Part shown: positions 62,377 to 64,000 of the stretch, in pieces | How positions within the stretch are numbered: the stretch's first letter is position 1 | Layout: every line of letters starts with the position of its first letter | DNA from: UBA6224 sp963800205 | GTDB lineage: Bacteria; Patescibacteriota; Saccharimonadia; Saccharimonadales; UBA4665 | Direction of reading: 5' to 3' | Assembly: GCA_963800205.1 (NCBI GenBank) | Contig: CAWCZQ010000005.1 | Span: forward strand, 1 to 64,000 | Length of the DNA stretch: 64,000 nucleotides | Position numbers and translations under genes: made by a program | The notes under the pieces: model-generated | The model's database searches: none | The model's input: only the letters and a program-made list of their open reading frames with translations | What the model was told of the DNA's origin: nothing

Positions 62377-62405
62377 ATTGTACCGCTGTTATCTGTTTTC
62401 GTCAA
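62377..62405 (-). promoter_or_regulatory. promoter of the rplJ-rplL operon
   Basis: TTGACG (62405-62400), a 17-nt spacer and TACAAT (62382-62377) on the minus strand. The predicted start point near 62370 is just ahead of the L10 leader. The -35 overlaps the stop region of the upstream gene. Confidence 0.7.
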
Positions 62406-62827
62406 CCGAAAGAGCGTACCTTGACTACTTCTTGCGGTGTACCAGGAATCCGTTCACCACTAGCTAAGTTTCGTACACTCGGTACAGAGAATGTCTTTAG
62501 GGTAACAACATTATTCGTTTCATGAGCAGTGTGATGTGTCGATAACGTAGCTGCTTTGCGTGTCGCGGCAGCTACTCGTTGGTCGTGGAGTTCATTGCGA
62601 TTGCGTATAATTTCACGAGCGCTTTCGAGGGCCAGTTCGCCAATATCTACTCCGGGCGTGAAGAGATAGGCATCGAAGTCGCCGTTTTCTTGGAGACAGT
62701 CTGCGACAGCCGTTTCATCGTAATGATCAACGGGTTGTTCGTCGACACATGTTTGGAGATTCCATTCTCTGCGATAGTCAGGCTTTTGATGCCACGGTCC
62801 CGCAAGTTCTCCTCTGTTCGCTGGCAT
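62402..62827 (-). CDS. hypothetical protein, third gene of an unrecognised operon
   Basis: 141 aa, hydrophilic, not recognised. The N-terminus is Trp/Arg-containing (PANRGELAGPWHQKPDYRRE), the middle acidic, the C-terminus rich in Thr/Ala. No membrane segment. It starts 2 bp after the preceding gene. Its last bases form the -35 box of the rplJ promoter. Confidence 0.6.
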   Translation of the reverse strand: MPANRGELAGPWHQKPDYRREWNLQTCVDEQPVDHYDETAVADCLQENGDFDAYLFTPGVDIGELALESAREIIRNRNELHDQRVAAATRKAATLSTHHTAHETNNVVTLKTFSVPSVRNLASGERIPGTPQEVVKVRSFG

Positions 62828-62829
62828 GA

Positions 62830-63225
62830 TTACTGCCCATCCCGCTCGGTTAATTGAACCGCACGGGTGCCTACTTCTTCGGCAGCCTGTTGTTGACGTT
62901 GCTGTAATACATCAAACGGATCGGCCAAATCTTCTGGGTCTGCGCCATCTGTTCGCCATTTAGACCGTTCAGGGCCATTGCTCGCGCGGGCCGCTGTGTT
63001 GGTTGGTTGTTCTTGAAACTGCATTGTTTCACTAGCTCCTACATAGTTATCTTGATGAGTACTTACTGTTGCCGGATCGAATATATCAGTCAGCGCTATG
63101 CCGTGGTCCATAGCAAGCTTTACTATTTCTTTTCGTAGTTCGTGGTCGCCCATGATTTCACGTATCGTTTCGGTGCGATATCGTGCATAATCGGTCGCTG
63201 CTGTAGGCAGATCTACTAAGGTCAT
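62830..63225 (-). CDS. hypothetical protein, second gene of an unrecognised operon
   Basis: 131 aa, charged, not recognised. An N-terminal helical part (RYRTETIREIMGDHELRKEI) precedes a disordered, Asn/Thr/Ser-rich middle and a helical Gln-rich end (DPFDVLQQRQQQAAEEVG). No cysteine, no membrane segment. Confidence 0.6.
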   Translation of the reverse strand: MTLVDLPTAATDYARYRTETIREIMGDHELRKEIVKLAMDHGIALTDIFDPATVSTHQDNYVGASETMQFQEQPTNTAARASNGPERSKWRTDGADPEDLADPFDVLQQRQQQAAEEVGTRAVQLTERDGQ

Positions 63226-63233
63226 AGTGTTGT

Positions 63234-63407
63234 CTATTCTTGTCCTTCGGCGTCTAATTGGACGGTATGTGCGACTGCCACATCTCCACTGTAGTGAGGC
63301 GTATTTCCGTACAAGTTTTCGAGCTCTCCTACTCTCTCACTGTAGCCTGTTTGATGAACTTGATTTGTGTTTGTTCCCTGCCACGTTACTGGGTACATGT
63401 CGTACAT
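63234..63407 (-). CDS. 57-aa small protein, first gene of an unrecognised operon
   Basis: ATG at 63407 has AGGAGA 7 nt upstream; the frame stops at 63234, 8 bp before the next start. The peptide starts MYDMYPVTWQGTNTNQVHQT and ends in an acidic AEGQE. Tyr/Thr-rich, no membrane segment, not recognised. Spacing and ribosome site support real translation. Confidence 0.6.
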   Translation of the reverse strand: MYDMYPVTWQGTNTNQVHQTGYSERVGELENLYGNTPHYSGDVAVAHTVQLDAEGQE

Positions 63408-63442
63408 GTGTGTTCTCCTGAATTTTCGTAATTTTCTTAGAC

Positions 63443-63468
63443 ATAAAAATAGGCTTCAGTTGAAGCCT
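63443..63468 (-). terminator. Rho-independent terminator of the tiny gene at 63585
   Basis: On the minus strand, AGGCTTCA pairs perfectly with TGAAGCCT around AC, followed by ATTTTTATG. Confidence 0.85.
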
Positions 63469-63479
63469 TCTGGTTCTTC

Positions 63480-63534
63480 GGGCTGTGCGGTCGAGCTAAC
63501 GCTCGGAGGCTTCAACCATAGTGAAGCACAGCCC
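63480..63534. repeat. three-way-junction-like inverted repeat
   Basis: GGGCTGTG (63480-63487) pairs with CACAGCCC (63527-63534). Inside are two smaller hairpins, GAGC/GCTC around TAAC and GCTTCA/TGAAGC around ACCATAG. Overlaps the end of the tiny ORF at 63496-63585, so the same RNA could be coding and structured. Confidence 0.65.
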
Positions 63535-63585
63535 TTGTAGGCCGAGAATAATGAGAATAAATTGCTTCACTTGGTTAAAAGACAT
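63496..63585 (-). CDS. 29-aa hydrophobic peptide or small structured RNA
   Basis: ATG at 63585, stop at 63496. The peptide MSFNQVKQFILIILGLQGLC is followed by nine residues and would form one membrane helix. There is no ribosome site; TATAGA lies 6 nt ahead of the ATG (a TTGACA is about 20 nt further upstream). The transcript would be about 140 nt and ends in a strong terminator. It could equally be a small non-coding RNA because of the junction structure. Confidence 0.45.
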   Translation of the reverse strand: MSFNQVKQFILIILGLQGLCFTMVEASER

Positions 63586-63639
63586 AATACATCTATACAA
63601 CGCCATACCAGCCAGAATGTCAAGTGATGATTATCGAAG

Positions 63640-63668
63640 TTGATAAATCTGCGTATCGAGTGTATTAT
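63640..63668 (+). promoter_or_regulatory. promoter of the last gene
   Basis: TTGATA (63640-63645), an exact 17-nt spacer and TATTAT (63663-63668), 25 nt ahead of the ATG at 63694. Confidence 0.6.
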
Positions 63669-63693
63669 TGGTGATTGGAATTAGTGTATTGAG

Positions 63694-64000
63694 ATGACAG
63701 TTACAGAACAAGCAAACTTTACCACCCTGCCACCACACGCATCGGAACGGTTCAATACCATAAGACAGCGAGAGCTCGCCGGCTGCATACGCCAGGCAGT
63801 AGCAGAAACAGTTGAGTATTTTGATTCGTTTGAAAACCATGATCCCCGTCTTGCAGATTTGGTAACGAGTATTACCGAAAACGCAACCTATGCGCGATTT
63901 CTGCTCGAAAACCCACACGTATGGACTAAGTCTGCAACGGATACACCGGAAGAAAAGCGACAAAAAGAGCGCCATGCAAAAGTACTACAAGGGGTGGCTA
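63694..64000 (+). CDS. hypothetical protein, partial at the window end
   Basis: ATG at 63694 opens a frame that runs past the window end; 102 residues are visible. The sequence is hydrophilic and helical (RQRELAGCIRQAVAETVEYF; PEEKRQKERHAKVLQGVA). Not recognised. A well-spaced promoter lies upstream. Confidence 0.65.
   Translation, partial: MTVTEQANFTTLPPHASERFNTIRQRELAGCIRQAVAETVEYFDSFENHDPRLADLVTSITENATYARFLLENPHVWTKSATDTPEEKRQKERHAKVLQGVA

Overview
The window looks like a chromosomal segment of a streamlined Candidate Phyla Radiation bacterium, most likely an aerobic member of Candidatus Saccharibacteria (TM7). Support: dense gene packing, a gene set dominated by information processing, envelope building and energy conversion with no amino-acid or nucleotide biosynthesis pathway visible, several genes without Shine-Dalgarno sites directly behind -10 boxes, and a cytochrome bo-type quinol oxidase operon (from memory known in some Saccharibacteria) next to a full F1Fo ATP synthase operon. 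The assignment is inference; no 16S gene lies in the window.

Layout. 1-4.8 kb: tRNA-Asn, a GT4 glycosyltransferase, a GH13 alpha-glucosidase-like enzyme and a frameshifted ABC-F ATPase. 4.9-8.4 kb: class A penicillin-binding protein, then a tandem array made from copies of the smpB 3' end, then smpB. 8.4-15.7 kb: hydrolases, a GT2 glycosyltransferase, a nuclease-like protein, a P-loop kinase, a HIT protein, a corrinoid adenosyltransferase, unknown proteins and a glutaredoxin. 15.8-23.0 kb: atpZ-B-E-F-H-A-G, two unrecognised small genes, then atpD-C. 23.3-28.6 kb: MscL (frameshifted), an aquaporin, and a UvrD-like helicase-nuclease. 28.6-36.4 kb: type II NADH dehydrogenase (two frameshifts), an FAD-linked D-lactate/glycolate-type dehydrogenase, and cyoA/B (fused), cyoC, cyoD and heme O synthase. 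36.5-44.6 kb: membrane glycosyltransferase, MscS, LCP ligase, a Crp/Fnr regulator and a two-component operon. 44.9-45.3 kb: an intact tRNA-Gln flanked by two broken copies carrying hairpin-rich inserts at the T loop. 45.4-50.6 kb: peptidoglycan carboxypeptidase, alpha/beta hydrolase, two GT4 glycosyltransferases and an AI-2E family permease. 50.6-60.2 kb: cysS, nrnA, recR, ybaB, a frameshifted membrane glycosyltransferase, dnaB, dnaX, tdk, a CDP-alcohol phosphotransferase-like gene and an unknown gene. 60.3-62.4 kb: a membrane protein with a receiver-less winged-helix regulator, then rplL and rplJ behind an L10 leader. 62.4-64 kb: an unrecognised three-gene operon, a tiny hydrophobic ORF or small RNA, and a partial gene.

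How the parts work together: electrons from NADH (NDH-2, if functional) and from a 2-hydroxyacid (FAD dehydrogenase) would enter a quinone pool oxidised by the Cyo oxidase, and the proton gradient would drive the ATP synthase. The many glycosyltransferases, PBP, carboxypeptidase and LCP protein build the envelope.

The most unusual signals are (a) tandem hairpin-rich copies of the smpB 3' end, (b) hairpin-rich inserts at the T loop of tRNA-Gln copies, sharing a 12-nt core and architecture with (a), and (c) two extra small genes translationally coupled inside the ATP synthase operon. Five single extra-base frameshifts in otherwise intact conserved genes suggest insertion-type sequence errors and should be resolved before calling pseudogenes.
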